DNA of 64,000 nucleotides from Planctomycetota bacterium (GCA_017303505.1 JAFLCP010000006.1:23103-87102), one strand, 5' to 3'. Shown: positions 36,135-46,022, counted from the stretch's first letter. Translations and numbers: made by a program. The notes: generated by a model not told the origin, from the letters alone.

Positions 36135-36242
36135 GGGTACCTGAGAGACTCGTGTCACGGAATCAGTGATGCATCTTTGCTTAAAAGACTACACGGAAGC
36201 TTGCCCCCTCTCAACAGCTAATCCCGCAAAGCACCAACAAAA

Positions 36243-36280
36243 AAGCGTCCGGAATCCAAAGTTCCCGGACGCTTCTTTTT
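36243..36280 (-). terminator. Rho-independent terminator
   Basis: An AAGCGTCCGG / CCGGACGCTT inverted repeat lies 25 bases after the stop of the gene at 36305-37954. It is followed on the minus strand by a U-run (TTTTTTG). Confidence 0.8.
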
Positions 36281-36304
36281 TGTCAACTGACGATCGATTT
36301 CTGC

Positions 36305-37954
36305 TTATTGAGGAGCGTTGCCTTGGTTCATGGAACCAGCAGCTCGCAATACGCCTTCTTCCACGGTAAAGCGATAGACCATACCGCGTGGAATCGAGCG
36401 GGACTGCAGCATTACGTGATCCTTGTCTGGGAAGTCCGTAATCGCTTTGACGGCAACTTCCAGAATCGGGTTCGATTCAATCGATTGTGCATATCGCAAG
36501 AACTGACCGACCTGAATCACAAATTCGAATGGCGAAACCTTGACCTTACCCTTCGAGGCATTGGTATCGATAACCGACTTCAACAATTCATCTCCACCTG
36601 AACCGACAGCGACAAAGAACGATTTCTTGCCGGTACCGATAACGATCGGGAGTTCAGTGCCGAAGATCTGCTGAGCCTTTCCTTGATCAGGAACGGGAAC
36701 CGAAACGGTGTGGAAAGTAACGTCTTTGTAGGTCGAAGCGTCGAAGTTGATGTTTGGAACTTCTGGGTTGCCCTTAACTTCTTCGAAGATGCTCTTCAGG
36801 TCGCTTGCCAATTGCTCGCCATCAGCGATTCGACCACCCATTACAGAGCGGAACTTGTCGCCATCCAAAACAACTGCTGCACCGCCGTCAAACACACCTT
36901 CCTTGACGGTTTTGGTCAATAAGCTGAACATCTTTTCGATAACAGCCTTAGCAACTTCTTTGCCCTTACCTTCAGGAATCTCATCGTTGTCATCAACCTG
37001 TGCCAACGCTTGAGCCTTCGCAGTTTCCAAGCTGGTTACAGCTTGAGCGGCATCCTTCTCGGCAATCAAAGAACCAAATCGCAATGTGGCTGCTGCATTT
37101 TCGATCATGAAACCAGCGAATTCTGTGGTCATCTCTTGCTGCTTCAGAAGGTCGGCAGCCATGTCGGTGCCTTCCAAGGCCTGAACACCGAAGTCCATGT
37201 AGGTCTTCTTCGAGGACGAATCAATGTTCCATCCGATGACAACTTCATCCATTTCGGTGAACGATTTTTCTAGCTGTGCCAGAGTTTGCTCAGCAGCAGC
37301 TTCAGCCTGCTCTTGTTGCTCTTCTGTTTGGTTTTCAGCTTGCAATTCCATAGCTTGTTCAAGGGAATTGCTTACTTGGTCCATGAACATCGTCTTCAAC
37401 TCTTCAGGGATGTTCTTGACGATGAAGCGAGCAGATACGTTGTAGCTATCTTCGCTTTTTGGAACGATGGTGGTTGGATCTTCTGGCAAGCCTTCCAATA
37501 CACCTTCATCCATACCAACGTACAACCACTTTTCGGTCTTTAATGCGAAAACAGGGGTTGCTCCAACGTCCATTGCGTACTTGCCGTCACCCAAATCATC
37601 AGGTTCGCCAAAGTTCTGGAGCGATTCCATGAACTTATCAAAGTCAGCCAATGGGAGATAAGCGACTACAGAAGGAGTCTCACCTTGCATGGCAACCAAA
37701 ACACCAGCTGGACGTTCTGTGTCCAAGCCTTGGCTATATTGATCCACCATGAGATTGACGAATCCACCGATTTGTGGCGAACCAACTGACCTCATCAAAT
37801 AAACAATGTCAGGCTGAACTTTTTTCAGTTCTCCAATGGTCACCACTGCCATCGGTTTTTCGAAAATTGACTGGGCTCGCAATGCACTAATGGCAGGGCT
37901 TACCAACATCAACAGGGAAAGAAGCCCCACACGGGGCAAAGACCAACGAGCCAT
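36305..37954 (-). CDS. Secreted protein, unknown function
   Basis: 549 residues from ATG 37954, chosen because AAGGAGA lies 6-8 bases upstream and a clean signal (MARWSLPRVGLLSLLMLVSP...ALRAQ) follows. An alternative ATG 13 codons earlier adds a basic stretch. The mature protein has a long alpha/beta region, a coiled-coil-like Glu/Gln stretch at about residues 200-240, and several weakly repeated PVPVVIGxGKKSFFVA-type strands. No recognised domain or active site. A secreted or periplasmic role is inferred only from the signal. It has its own terminator. Confidence 0.55.
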   Translation of the reverse strand: MARWSLPRVGLLSLLMLVSPAISALRAQSIFEKPMAVVTIGELKKVQPDIVYLMRSVGSPQIGGFVNLMVDQYSQGLDTERPAGVLVAMQGETPSVVAYLPLADFDKFMESLQNFGEPDDLGDGKYAMDVGATPVFALKTEKWLYVGMDEGVLEGLPEDPTTIVPKSEDSYNVSARFIVKNIPEELKTMFMDQVSNSLEQAMELQAENQTEEQQEQAEAAAEQTLAQLEKSFTEMDEVVIGWNIDSSSKKTYMDFGVQALEGTDMAADLLKQQEMTTEFAGFMIENAAATLRFGSLIAEKDAAQAVTSLETAKAQALAQVDDNDEIPEGKGKEVAKAVIEKMFSLLTKTVKEGVFDGGAAVVLDGDKFRSVMGGRIADGEQLASDLKSIFEEVKGNPEVPNINFDASTYKDVTFHTVSVPVPDQGKAQQIFGTELPIVIGTGKKSFFVAVGSGGDELLKSVIDTNASKGKVKVSPFEFVIQVGQFLRYAQSIESNPILEVAVKAITDFPDKDHVMLQSRSIPRGMVYRFTVEEGVLRAAGSMNQGNAPQ

Positions 37955-38264
37955 CCGCTTCTCCTTCGTACGTTTTGATAAGTAGAACTGCAAGCCTCAC
38001 ATGAAACATGCGCGACCTGCAGATATCGTTTTAGAAAACTCTGCGAAAGACCATCACAATGTCTAACGCCAACAAGTCATCTTTCTGGCAATCCATGCAA
38101 TCCGTAGGTACTCAACCGTTACCCAAAATCAGGTAACCATAGAGCGAGCTACTTGGAATTCAAACCAGATGCTGCGTGTTACCCTGGGCTGAATGAAATA
38201 GTTTCATGAGTCAAATTGTCCCAGCCAACGGTTCGAGGAAATTCGTCGTTGGCGCGGCGGTTGT
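37955..38264. other. Intergenic region downstream of infA
   Basis: 310 bases upstream of the gene at 36305-37954 and downstream of infA, both minus strand. A hairpin GCCAACG / CGTTGGC (38224-38253) lies 12 bases after the infA stop and may be a weak terminator, but has no strong U-run. A short dyad ATGAAATAGTTTCAT is at 38193-38207. No ORF was found. It presumably holds the promoter of the next gene. Confidence 0.4.
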
Positions 38265-38486
38265 TTAGCGTTCGCGGAAGACGATGCGACCTTTGGTGAG
38301 ATCGTAAGGCGACAACTCAACACGAACCTTATCTCCTGGAACAATCTTAATGAAGTTCTTGCGCATGCGTCCTGCGACGTGTGCCAGAACTTCTGTTCCG
38401 GTATCCAATTGAACACGGAAACGCGTGTTTGCTAACGCTTGCGTTACAGTTCCTTCTACTTCAAATGCTTCTTCGTTCTTGGACAT
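38265..38486 (-). CDS. infA: Translation initiation factor IF-1
   Basis: 73 residues, the full IF-1 length. The S1/OB-fold sequence is close to the family consensus: [20 protein letters not shown], then [42 protein letters not shown] and the final FRER. IF-1 binds the A site of the 30S subunit with IF-2 and IF-3. No neighbouring translation genes are present, so infA stands alone here rather than in the spc operon. Confidence 0.97.
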   Translation of the reverse strand: MSKNEEAFEVEGTVTQALANTRFRVQLDTGTEVLAHVAGRMRKNFIKIVPGDKVRVELSPYDLTKGRIVFRER

Positions 38487-38696
38487 AAATTCCTAACTCA
38501 AATTACCCAGCAGCAACCGCCAAACCGCAGAAATCAGGAACTCATCAACAGGATTCATCCCTTTTGCCCTTCCGCTTTGACTCCTCGTGAATCAAGTTAT
38601 ACGGGGAGAATGGTCATTTCGTCTACCAGTTAATGACAGTTTCATTAAGCATTCCCGTTCTCGAGCGGTTTTCTGTTCCCTTTACGGACCTTCCTT

Positions 38697-39905
38697 GTGT
38701 CGCAATTTGCTTTCGTCGCCTGCCAAGTTGGTGCAGAACGCACCCTTTTTCAGCAACTTTCTCCGCCACAAGGGACTTGGAAAAAGGCCTTTTCTCGACC
38801 GGGCTTCATCACGCTCAAGTTGGATGAAGCCGCGGCAGCGGAAGCCGAACCACTCACATCCTCTACCCCTTCGCTTCCATCGTCACCCTTCATTCGAACT
38901 GCTGGCTGGGCCATCGGGCACGTCTCAGGTTCCAACGCGGAAGAATTAGCTGCTGCCGTATGCGACAAAATCGCAGAGCCACATCGCTGGAACGCCATCC
39001 ATTTTTGGCATCGCGATCCTACGGTCCCTGGTTGGAACGGATACGAGCCGGGGCCATCCGATGAAGACCAACTCAACATCACGGCCATCACGAACGCTTG
39101 GCAACAGAAGTTTCCTAGCGTCGCGGTTCCCCCCATCAATATTGTTGCCAAGGGTGGTGAAAAAGTTCTCGATGTGATCGCAGTCGAACCGAACCAGTGG
39201 TGGATTGGATTTCACGATGCCGTCGATCGACCAAGTTGTTGGCCTGGAGGTGTACTGCCCATTCATCGCCCCGCCAACATGATCAGCCGCGCTTATCTGA
39301 AAATCACGGAAGCCGTGGCTTGGTCGCGTTTCGATTGGCAACCTGGTGATCATGTCGTAGAAATTGGGAGTGCCCCTGGAGGTGCTTGCCAACGCTTGCT
39401 CGAAATTGGTCTCAACGTCACCGGCATTGATCCCGCTGAAATGCATGAATCTTTGATGGTTCATCCTAACTTCACGCATTGGCGCGGAAAGGCTGCTCAG
39501 CTCAAACGCAAAATGTTTCGCAAGTTCCGTTGGCTCACCGCAGATGCCAATGTCGCAGCAAGCTATACACTCGACGCTGTCGAAGCGGTAGTGACATACC
39601 CTGGCGTCAAAGTCGAAGGAATGCTTCTCACGCTGAAAATGTCCGAATGGTCGCAGGCGAGTGAACTCGCGCAACACATCGCGCGCATCAAGTCGTGGGG
39701 CTTCCCGATGGTCGCGGTTCGGCAGCTCGCTTATAACCGTCGAGAGGTATGTGTGGCGGCTTGGCGATTGAAGTCGTCGTCGAAGTTCCGTTCGAAGAAG
39801 ACGCGATCATCGAAGACACGGCGGTCAAAGCCTCTTGGGCCGAAGAGTCCAAATCGCCGCCGACCGGCAACTCCTGCAGACGCGCCCCCAACATCAGAGA
39901 ATTAA
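38697..39905 (+). CDS. RlmM-like/FtsJ-type RNA 2'-O-methyltransferase
   Basis: 402 residues. An N-terminal THUMP-like or unclassified region (1-190) precedes a Rossmann SAM-dependent methyltransferase: VVEIGSAPGGACQRLLEIGLN (220-240), VTGIDPAE (241-248), and the K-rich VVTYPGVKVEGMLLTLKM (298-315), matching RlmM, which modifies C2498 of 23S rRNA. Start is GTG 38697. The C-terminal tail from about residue 359 is Lys/Arg/Ser/Pro-rich and unlike the family. The last 72 codons are antisense to the FabH-like gene, so the tail may be a product of overlap. Alternative: a general FtsJ-like methyltransferase of unknown target. Confidence 0.72.
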   Translation: MSQFAFVACQVGAERTLFQQLSPPQGTWKKAFSRPGFITLKLDEAAAAEAEPLTSSTPSLPSSPFIRTAGWAIGHVSGSNAEELAAAVCDKIAEPHRWNAIHFWHRDPTVPGWNGYEPGPSDEDQLNITAITNAWQQKFPSVAVPPINIVAKGGEKVLDVIAVEPNQWWIGFHDAVDRPSCWPGGVLPIHRPANMISRAYLKITEAVAWSRFDWQPGDHVVEIGSAPGGACQRLLEIGLNVTGIDPAEMHESLMVHPNFTHWRGKAAQLKRKMFRKFRWLTADANVAASYTLDAVEAVVTYPGVKVEGMLLTLKMSEWSQASELAQHIARIKSWGFPMVAVRQLAYNRREVCVAAWRLKSSSKFRSKKTRSSKTRRSKPLGPKSPNRRRPATPADAPPTSEN

Positions 39906-40917
39906 TCCCCGAGCCAATTCCAAGCAAGGCGACATCCTGATCGCGTCCCACAAAACCAGACCGTGATGACATCGCCAACGTCAATGGCAAAGCCACCGAT
40001 CCCGTGTTGCCTAACCAAGGATACGTTGCGTAATCCGTTTCTGCCTTGAGCCCCAACGTTTGCAGCATCAATTTGCGGTGAGCTGAACCGACTTGATGGC
40101 AGATAGTGCGATCGATTCGCTCGGTGCCAATTCCTTGCTCATCCAAGAATCGAGAGAAAGCCGCTTTGCCCGTCGCAACGCCAGCCACCAGCAGCTGCTC
40201 CGAATCGGTTTCCATCAAGGGGGTCATTCCTGCCCCTGCTTGATCTTCGTCGCTATGACAAAGATCGTGATGTTCGGTGTGAGCTTGCGCCACTGCCGTA
40301 TGCATTCGCGATCCGCTGCGACTGATCGATTCATGCGTCAAAATCATGGCGCAACTTCCTGAACCGATCGTCAGCGAAGCAAACGAAGGTTTGATCGTGT
40401 GACGGGTCAAGTCGCCGCGACTCGTCAACATTTTCAAGGTAGCTTCCAACAGATTGCGACTGCTCTCTGTTCCCACTACCATCCCCGCTTTAATGATTCC
40501 AGCCTGAATGCTGGTCGCGATTTGGATCATGCCATTGAGCAGCCCCAAACATGCGTTCGAAACATCATAAACCAAACAGGCTGAAGGCAACTTCAAAAGA
40601 TGATGCACCCGCGATGCAGTGGCCGGTTCCAGAAAGTCTCGACATACACTGGCATGAATCAACAATCCGATATCGGATCGATCAATACCAGCAGCTTCGA
40701 TCGCTTTTTCACCACTAATAACACTAGCATCACTGACTCGAAAGCCGCGCGGCCAGAGTCGGCGCTGAGCCACACCACTCATCCACTCCAAGCGTCCTGG
40801 AGGGAAACCGAGTCGATCATAGACAGGAGCCAGCGTTTCTTCTATTTGATTCGAAGTAATGATCTCTTCGGGTAACGCAAAACCGATCGACTCTAAACAG
40901 ACATTTTCAAAACGCAT
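39688..40917 (-). CDS. 3-oxoacyl-ACP synthase III (FabH)-like thiolase-fold enzyme
   Basis: 409 residues from ATG 40917 (AGG 5-6 bases upstream; a GTG six codons earlier is possible). The triad matches the FabH/OleA/PKS-III fold; numbering from that longer frame, it is Cys129 in VSNACLGLLNG, His280 in ICHQVGSAHRK and Asn310 in YPWLGNTGSVALPLTL. Such enzymes condense acyl-CoA or acyl-ACP with malonyl-ACP. The core ends near residue 345, followed by a Ser/Thr-rich tail (SSMIASSSNGTSTTTS) of about 60 residues that overlaps the plus-strand methyltransferase. Whether it is a fatty-acid initiation enzyme or an OleA-type hydrocarbon synthase is not decided. Confidence 0.78.
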   Translation of the reverse strand: MRFENVCLESIGFALPEEIITSNQIEETLAPVYDRLGFPPGRLEWMSGVAQRRLWPRGFRVSDASVISGEKAIEAAGIDRSDIGLLIHASVCRDFLEPATASRVHHLLKLPSACLVYDVSNACLGLLNGMIQIATSIQAGIIKAGMVVGTESSRNLLEATLKMLTSRGDLTRHTIKPSFASLTIGSGSCAMILTHESISRSGSRMHTAVAQAHTEHHDLCHSDEDQAGAGMTPLMETDSEQLLVAGVATGKAAFSRFLDEQGIGTERIDRTICHQVGSAHRKLMLQTLGLKAETDYATYPWLGNTGSVALPLTLAMSSRSGFVGRDQDVALLGIGSGINSLMLGARLQELPVGGDLDSSAQEALTAVSSMIASSSNGTSTTTSIAKPPHIPLDGYKRAAEPRPSGSPTT

Positions 40918-41126
40918 GTTAACCTGATGGATCACTCTTCAAAGGCCGTTGCCACTACCACGAGCGGACTCGATTCGCCTAGATGAAAATCAACGCTCGC
41001 TTTCAGATGGACTGAGTGTAAGCCCCGCCGGCCACAAATCCAACCCAAAATCAGAAACATCCTGGTCGCAGCACCACAAACAGTGATCGCATACACAGTA
41101 CTTCAAGCAATCCAGGCAACTCCCGC

Positions 41127-41726
41127 CTAGCCATCGATCAAGAAGACCTGCATCGAACGACAACCATGTGCCCCAATCACCAAAGATTGTTCGATATCCG
41201 CTGTCTTGGACGGCCCTGAAACAAATAGACCGAACCGTGGTTCCTCGAAACTCAACCGCTTATAACCTTCATGCATGTTGTGAATCAGTTTGCTCTTCGG
41301 TACCACCAACACCAAATGTTGAGTGATGAAAAAAATCACACGATGCTTGAGATCTTTGTCCGTTACCCAAATCGCACCATTTTCGGCAACCGCAAATTCA
41401 CCCGGATAAATGACGAAGTCCAAGTCCTCTAAATCTTTGGGAGAGGCGACAGAATTCAAATCGAAGTGCGTTTCGATCCCCGGCACTTGCGAATAAACTC
41501 GCTTGGCTTTTTTGTATTCGGAGTAACTTTCTAACTGCGCGACAACATCAGGAATTCCCGCCACCACGAAGCAGCTTCCCCCGACTGCCGCAATAAGATT
41601 CGAAAACTGAGTTATTGGATCTGCATACCGAATCCAATCTCCTTCGAGGACCTCGGGTAAAGCGGGGGTTTCGATCGGAACTTGCTTCCGCAAAGCACCG
41701 AGTATTTCGTCTTTCGCCGTTGCCAT
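41127..41726 (-). CDS. lutC: LutC-type lactate utilisation protein (LUD domain)
   Basis: 199 residues. The LUD (YkgG/LutC) fold shows SFxxGSCFVVAG-like strands, DLEDLDFVIYPGEFAVAENGAIWV (AENG being the family loop) and the C-terminal RFGLFVSGPSKTADIEQSLVIGAHG. LutC completes the LutABC complex that oxidises L-lactate to pyruvate in bacteria lacking a flavin lactate dehydrogenase. It is third in lutA-lutB-lutC order on the minus strand, 73 bases after lutB. Confidence 0.9.
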   Translation of the reverse strand: MATAKDEILGALRKQVPIETPALPEVLEGDWIRYADPITQFSNLIAAVGGSCFVVAGIPDVVAQLESYSEYKKAKRVYSQVPGIETHFDLNSVASPKDLEDLDFVIYPGEFAVAENGAIWVTDKDLKHRVIFFITQHLVLVVPKSKLIHNMHEGYKRLSFEEPRFGLFVSGPSKTADIEQSLVIGAHGCRSMQVFLIDG

Positions 41727-41799
41727 GGATATCTACCTAAAGACGGACTTATGCCATCGAATTAAATAAATCGTTTGCGTTTGGAGTGCGTAACACACC

Positions 41800-43182
41800 C
41801 TAGGACTTAGACCGAGAACGAAATTGTTCTCGGAAACTCTTCGCGGGAGGTGGGGGCAAGTCGCGTTGCTTACCCCATTTATTCAGTCCATTGTAGATCA
41901 TCCAACGCGGCATCCAGCGCAAACCAACTCTCGCTACTTTACCGCCAAGTGCATACAACCAGGGCCGCTTCAAAACAGCAGCCGCCATGCTCATCGATAC
42001 CCGCTTGGTCCATGGCACGACTTTTTGGATGGCTAGCTCTTTGCGCCAAGTCAACAATTGATGATGAATGTCAATCTTCACAGGACATACGTCGGTGCAA
42101 GAGCCACATAACGTGCACGCGAATGGCAAATCACCGTGGCTCTTTGCATCTCGGTTGGGTGCCAAGATCGAACCGATAGGTCCAGGAACTGTTGTGCTGT
42201 AGCTATGCCCACCACTGCGGCGATAAACCGGGCATGTGTTCATACAGGCCCCGCAACGAATGCAGTTCAGCGAACGATGAAAATCTTCACTTGCCCGAAT
42301 CTTCGAACGACCATTATCGACCAATACGATATGCAATTTGCAACCAGGTCGCGGGCCGTGAAAATGCGACGTGTACGCAGTAATTGGCTGTCCGGTCGCG
42401 CTTCGCCCCAGCAATCGAGTAAAGACAGACAAGTCGCGAGCGCGAGGAATCAATTTCTCGATGCCCATACAGGCGATATGCAAGTCAGGGATCGACACAC
42501 CCAAATCGGCATTTCCCTCGTTGGTGCAGACCACGAAGCCACCCGTTTCGGCAATCGCAAAATTAACGCCCGTGATGCCAGCATCCGCGTTGACAAACTT
42601 CTGCCGCAAATGCGTACGAGCTTCTCCCGCCAAATAGGTCGGGTCATTATTGCCGTCTTCCGTCCCTAGCTTGTCGTGAAACAGTTCACTGATTTCTTGT
42701 TTCTTGATATGAATCGCCGGCATCACAATGTGGCTTGGAGGCTCGTTTCGCAATTGCACGATCCACTCACCTAAATCCGTATCCACAACTTGAATACCGT
42801 TGCGTTCTAAATAAGGATTCAAATGACACTCTTCGGTGAGCATCGATTTGCTTTTCACGATCTTCTTGGCACCATGCTCTTGCAAGATCTGCAAGACAAT
42901 TCGATTGTGCTCTTCTGCATCGCGAGCCCAATGCACTACCGCTCCCATCCGAGTTGCATTGCGTTCGAACTCTTCCAAATATTGGGGCAATTTGGCCAGC
43001 GTGTGGCGTTTGATCGTCGCTGCCAATTCGCGCAGTTGCTCCCACTCCGGAATCGAGTGCGTTTGACGATCCCGTTTTTGTCTTACAAACCACAGAGAAC
43101 TATCATGCCATTTGGCTCGCTCGCGATTGTGAACAAATTCGGTCGCGAGTTCCGCATGCTCTTTGTGAATCGGTGCGTTCAT
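41800..43182 (-). CDS. lutB: LutB-type iron-sulfur lactate utilisation protein
   Basis: 460 residues. The N-terminal two-thirds is the LUD-like domain (NRERAKWHDSSLWFVRQKRD, then ETGGFVVCTNEGNADLG). The C-terminal part carries two 4Fe-4S clusters: CIRCGACMNTCP (residues ~308-319) and CTLCGSCTDVCP (~360-371), followed by a helical end. It is the central subunit of the L-lactate oxidation complex, transferring electrons to the next carrier. It follows lutA by 30 bases on the same strand. Length is similar to Bacillus LutB. Confidence 0.92.
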   Translation of the reverse strand: MNAPIHKEHAELATEFVHNRERAKWHDSSLWFVRQKRDRQTHSIPEWEQLRELAATIKRHTLAKLPQYLEEFERNATRMGAVVHWARDAEEHNRIVLQILQEHGAKKIVKSKSMLTEECHLNPYLERNGIQVVDTDLGEWIVQLRNEPPSHIVMPAIHIKKQEISELFHDKLGTEDGNNDPTYLAGEARTHLRQKFVNADAGITGVNFAIAETGGFVVCTNEGNADLGVSIPDLHIACMGIEKLIPRARDLSVFTRLLGRSATGQPITAYTSHFHGPRPGCKLHIVLVDNGRSKIRASEDFHRSLNCIRCGACMNTCPVYRRSGGHSYSTTVPGPIGSILAPNRDAKSHGDLPFACTLCGSCTDVCPVKIDIHHQLLTWRKELAIQKVVPWTKRVSMSMAAAVLKRPWLYALGGKVARVGLRWMPRWMIYNGLNKWGKQRDLPPPPAKSFREQFRSRSKS

Positions 43183-43212
43183 ATCGGCTCAGTCTCGATT
43201 GCGATGGTTAGA

Positions 43213-43992
43213 TCAATTCGATTTCAAAGGGGCAGGGGAGTGGGGACGGGTTGGTTTGCGGCCGGCCAAAATCTCGGCCACATGCATGATGGCAACCGGC
43301 ATTTTCTGCCGACGTACCAAACCCTCCAAATGCATCAAGCAACTCATGTCGGTCGCAGTCAAAACGTCCGTACCAGCTTGCTTGTGATCCGCTAAGCGAT
43401 CCTCGCCCATCATCACCGACACGGCCTCTTGGGCGACGGCAAAGGTACCACCGAAACCACAGCATTCATCGGGACGGCTCAATTCACTCAGCTGTATCCC
43501 TCGCAACGATTGCAAAAACCCCCGCACTTTGCCAGGACGGGTTAGCATTTCTTCGGAGCTTCCCTCCAACCGCAGCTCTCGCAAACCATGGCAGCTTTGA
43601 TGAATGCCTACTCGATACGGAAAATCTCCGTCCCATTGGCGTAAACCGAGAACGTCGTGCAAAAATTCACACAACTCGAAACTGTTTTTTTGAACCTTTT
43701 CGTAGGCGGCATCATGCGGGAGCAAATCATGATAGTGATGCCTGACCATCGCCGTGCAGCTTCCCGATGGTGATACGACATAATCGTAGTCGGCGAAAAT
43801 CTCGACAAAGCGCTTCGCCAGAGGTCTAGCAGCATCGGTACACCCCGTGTTCGACATCGGTTGCCCGCAACATGTCTGCTCAGCGGGAAAATCGACCGTG
43901 ATCCCCTGTTTTTCAAGAATGTCGACCGTGGCCAATCCCACATCGGGATAAAACTGATCAATGTAACAGGGTATAAATAAGCCGACCCGCAT
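43213..43992 (-). CDS. lutA: LutA-type Fe-S oxidoreductase (CCG domains)
   Basis: 259 residues from ATG 43992 (MRVGLFIPCYIDQFYPD), which matches the LutA N-terminus; the frame stays open 17 codons farther upstream. Two CCG-type cluster motifs are present: CCGQPMSNTGC near the start and CCGFGGTFAV near the middle, as in LutA and GlpC/HdrB-like subunits. It works with LutB/LutC in L-lactate oxidation. It lies 74 bases after the sigma-54 activator gene on the same strand, which suggests read-through from it. Confidence 0.9.
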   Translation of the reverse strand: MRVGLFIPCYIDQFYPDVGLATVDILEKQGITVDFPAEQTCCGQPMSNTGCTDAARPLAKRFVEIFADYDYVVSPSGSCTAMVRHHYHDLLPHDAAYEKVQKNSFELCEFLHDVLGLRQWDGDFPYRVGIHQSCHGLRELRLEGSSEEMLTRPGKVRGFLQSLRGIQLSELSRPDECCGFGGTFAVAQEAVSVMMGEDRLADHKQAGTDVLTATDMSCLMHLEGLVRRQKMPVAIMHVAEILAGRKPTRPHSPAPLKSN

Positions 43993-44066
43993 AGAATGTA
44001 CCGACGTAGTGTTCAAACGAGGAAAGCGATGCGAGAACCGCATCGACTCTCCTCAGTTTAACCGAA

Positions 44067-45470
44067 TCACTCGTGGCTGTCTTGAGAGGACTCAGGTTCA
44101 TCGGAACCCTCAGAAGCCCCCACATCGGTGGTATGTAAACCGTATTTTTCCAACAATCGGTAAAGTGACCGCCGGCCAATGCCAAGCGCCCTTGCCGTTC
44201 GAGCCTTATTACCTTGATACTGCTTCAACACTTCGATCACATGCAAACGGTTCAACGTCTCTAGATCGACCTGCGTCCCAGCCTTCGCGACCACCGGTAC
44301 AGGCTCGATACATAGGATTTCGGGCGGCAAATTGGCCACCCGTATGTATTCGTCATCCGACAGAATCTTTGCTCTTTCCAATGCGTTAAGCAACTGGCGG
44401 ACATTGCCGGGCCAGCTGTAATTCTCTAGCACGTCCAGTACGCCGGGCTCCAACTTCCAATTGTTTCCTAGGAACGATTCGGTGATCAAAGCCACATCAC
44501 CATGACGTTCGCGCAACGGTGGTAAGTGAATGGTGAGGATGTTAACTCGATAATAAAGATCTTCGCGGAATCGGCCTGCTTTTACTTCATCGAGCAAGTT
44601 TCGGTTCGTTGCCGCCAAAATGCGAGCCCGAACACGCCGCTCTTTCACCGAACCAATTCGTCGGATGACACCATCTTCCAAAACGCGAAGCAGTTTCGCT
44701 TGCAGTGCCCCCGCCAATTCACCGAACTCATCAATGAAAAGAGTCCCACCATCTGCGATTTCAAACAAGCCGGGCTTGGCAGCGATCGCGCCTGTAAACG
44801 CACCCTTCTCGTGTCCAAACAATTCGCTTTCCAACAGTGTCTCTGGCAACGCTGCACAATTAATGACCACCAACGGCTTATCCGCCAGCGGACTCGCCTG
44901 ATGAATCGCGCGTGCAACGAGTTCCTTACCTGTGCCACTTTCCCCTTCGATGAGGATTGGCTTTTCCGAGGTCGCGGTGCGATCGATCAGTCGAAAAACC
45001 TGCTCCATCGCTGCAGATTTACCAATCAATCGCGTCGCTTGTACTGAACGCCGCAAAGCTTGTCGCAACTGAACATTTTCACGTTGCACCTGCCCCGCTT
45101 GATACGCTTTCTGAATGAGGACATCTAGTTCAGCCAAACGAATCGGCTTGGTCAAATAATCCGCAGCCCCTCGTTTCATCGCTTCTACAGCCGACTCCAC
45201 GGACGCTCCACCTGTCAACATCACGATCTGCAATTGCGGGTCTTCTTCTCGCATTCTCTCTAAGAGATCGAGGCCATTCATACCGGGCATGTGCAAATCA
45301 ATAACGGCCACGTCCAAAGTGGAATTACGCAATAGCTGGAGAGCTTCTTCGGCACTCGCAGCAGATTGAACTCGATACGACTGACGTTTGAAGTAACTGA
45401 CTGCGGTTTCTCGGAAATCCGTTTCATCATCAACGATTAGAAGCTGAAGTTCCTGGGCGGGTAGATTCAT
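44067..45470 (-). CDS. NtrC-family sigma-54-dependent response regulator
   Basis: 467 residues from ATG 45470; a TTG at 45509 would add 13 residues. The receiver domain has the phospho-acceptor Asp58 in VAVIDLHMPG (Asp71 from the TTG), acidic pair DD near the start, and the conserved Thr and Lys. The AAA+ domain has Walker A GESGTGKE, the sigma-54-contacting loop GAFTGA, and Walker B GTLFIDE. A Fis-type HTH (TARALGIGRRSLYRLLEKYG) ends the protein. It activates transcription by RNA polymerase with sigma-54 when phosphorylated. It lies directly upstream of lutABC and after uspA, so lutABC is a natural target, perhaps with uspA. The kinase is unknown; the globin kinase and hybrid upstream are candidates. 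Confidence 0.92.
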   Translation of the reverse strand: MNLPAQELQLLIVDDETDFRETAVSYFKRQSYRVQSAASAEEALQLLRNSTLDVAVIDLHMPGMNGLDLLERMREEDPQLQIVMLTGGASVESAVEAMKRGAADYLTKPIRLAELDVLIQKAYQAGQVQRENVQLRQALRRSVQATRLIGKSAAMEQVFRLIDRTATSEKPILIEGESGTGKELVARAIHQASPLADKPLVVINCAALPETLLESELFGHEKGAFTGAIAAKPGLFEIADGGTLFIDEFGELAGALQAKLLRVLEDGVIRRIGSVKERRVRARILAATNRNLLDEVKAGRFREDLYYRVNILTIHLPPLRERHGDVALITESFLGNNWKLEPGVLDVLENYSWPGNVRQLLNALERAKILSDDEYIRVANLPPEILCIEPVPVVAKAGTQVDLETLNRLHVIEVLKQYQGNKARTARALGIGRRSLYRLLEKYGLHTTDVGASEGSDEPESSQDSHE

Positions 45471-45548
45471 TAGAGGTTCATTTTCTTGGGAGAGAATTGT
45501 GAGAGTCAATTATCCTTCGCATGCGCAATTCGGTAAGCCCTCATGCGT

Positions 45549-46022
45549 TTAGGTTGCAAAACTAATTCTGGCTTCAGTCACCTTTACTGTCTCCTTCTCC
45601 AAGCTGTGTTTACATGTAAGGACTGGGCACGGCGCCTTTCGCAAAATTGTCTCGGCTACTGAACCGAGTATCCAACGCGAGAGCCCGGTACGACCATGTG
45701 TGCCAATCACAATCAAATCGATTTGATGCTCAATCGCCAAAGTAACAATTTCATCGGCAGGGTCCCCAACCAACAAATGATGCCGACACGCTACGTCCGC
45801 AAACGCAGGACGAATGCGTTCCAACGCGCGACCTACTTCTGCCTCCTCACCGACATACGCAGACATCGGCCCGCGAAATTCAGCCCCCTTACCGCCAGGC
45901 TGCCAAACGTGGACAATCTCCACGGTCGCGCGACAACGCTGCGCAAGCCCAAAGGCGTACTCGGCAGCCCGCAAACTGCATTCAGAAAAATCTACGGGAC
46001 AAAGTATTCGTCTAAGCTGCAT
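45549..46022 (-). CDS. Universal stress protein (UspA family)
   Basis: 157 residues, cytoplasmic. The Usp fold starts [20 protein letters not shown], and the ATP-binding motif G-x2-G-x9-G-S is in [19 protein letters not shown], so it is an ATP-binding type. GGAG lies 9 bases before the ATG at 46022. It opens a co-directional uspA-ntrC-lutABC set and follows a sigma-54-type promoter about 147 bases upstream. Such proteins respond to starvation or oxygen stress. Confidence 0.88.
   Translation of the reverse strand: MQLRRILCPVDFSECSLRAAEYAFGLAQRCRATVEIVHVWQPGGKGAEFRGPMSAYVGEEAEVGRALERIRPAFADVACRHHLLVGDPADEIVTLAIEHQIDLIVIGTHGRTGLSRWILGSVAETILRKAPCPVLTCKHSLEKETVKVTEARISFAT

Noticed and set aside
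42136..42669. 177-residue plus-strand frame inside lutB
   Set aside because: Antisense to the Fe-S gene; Arg/Thr-rich with no start signal.
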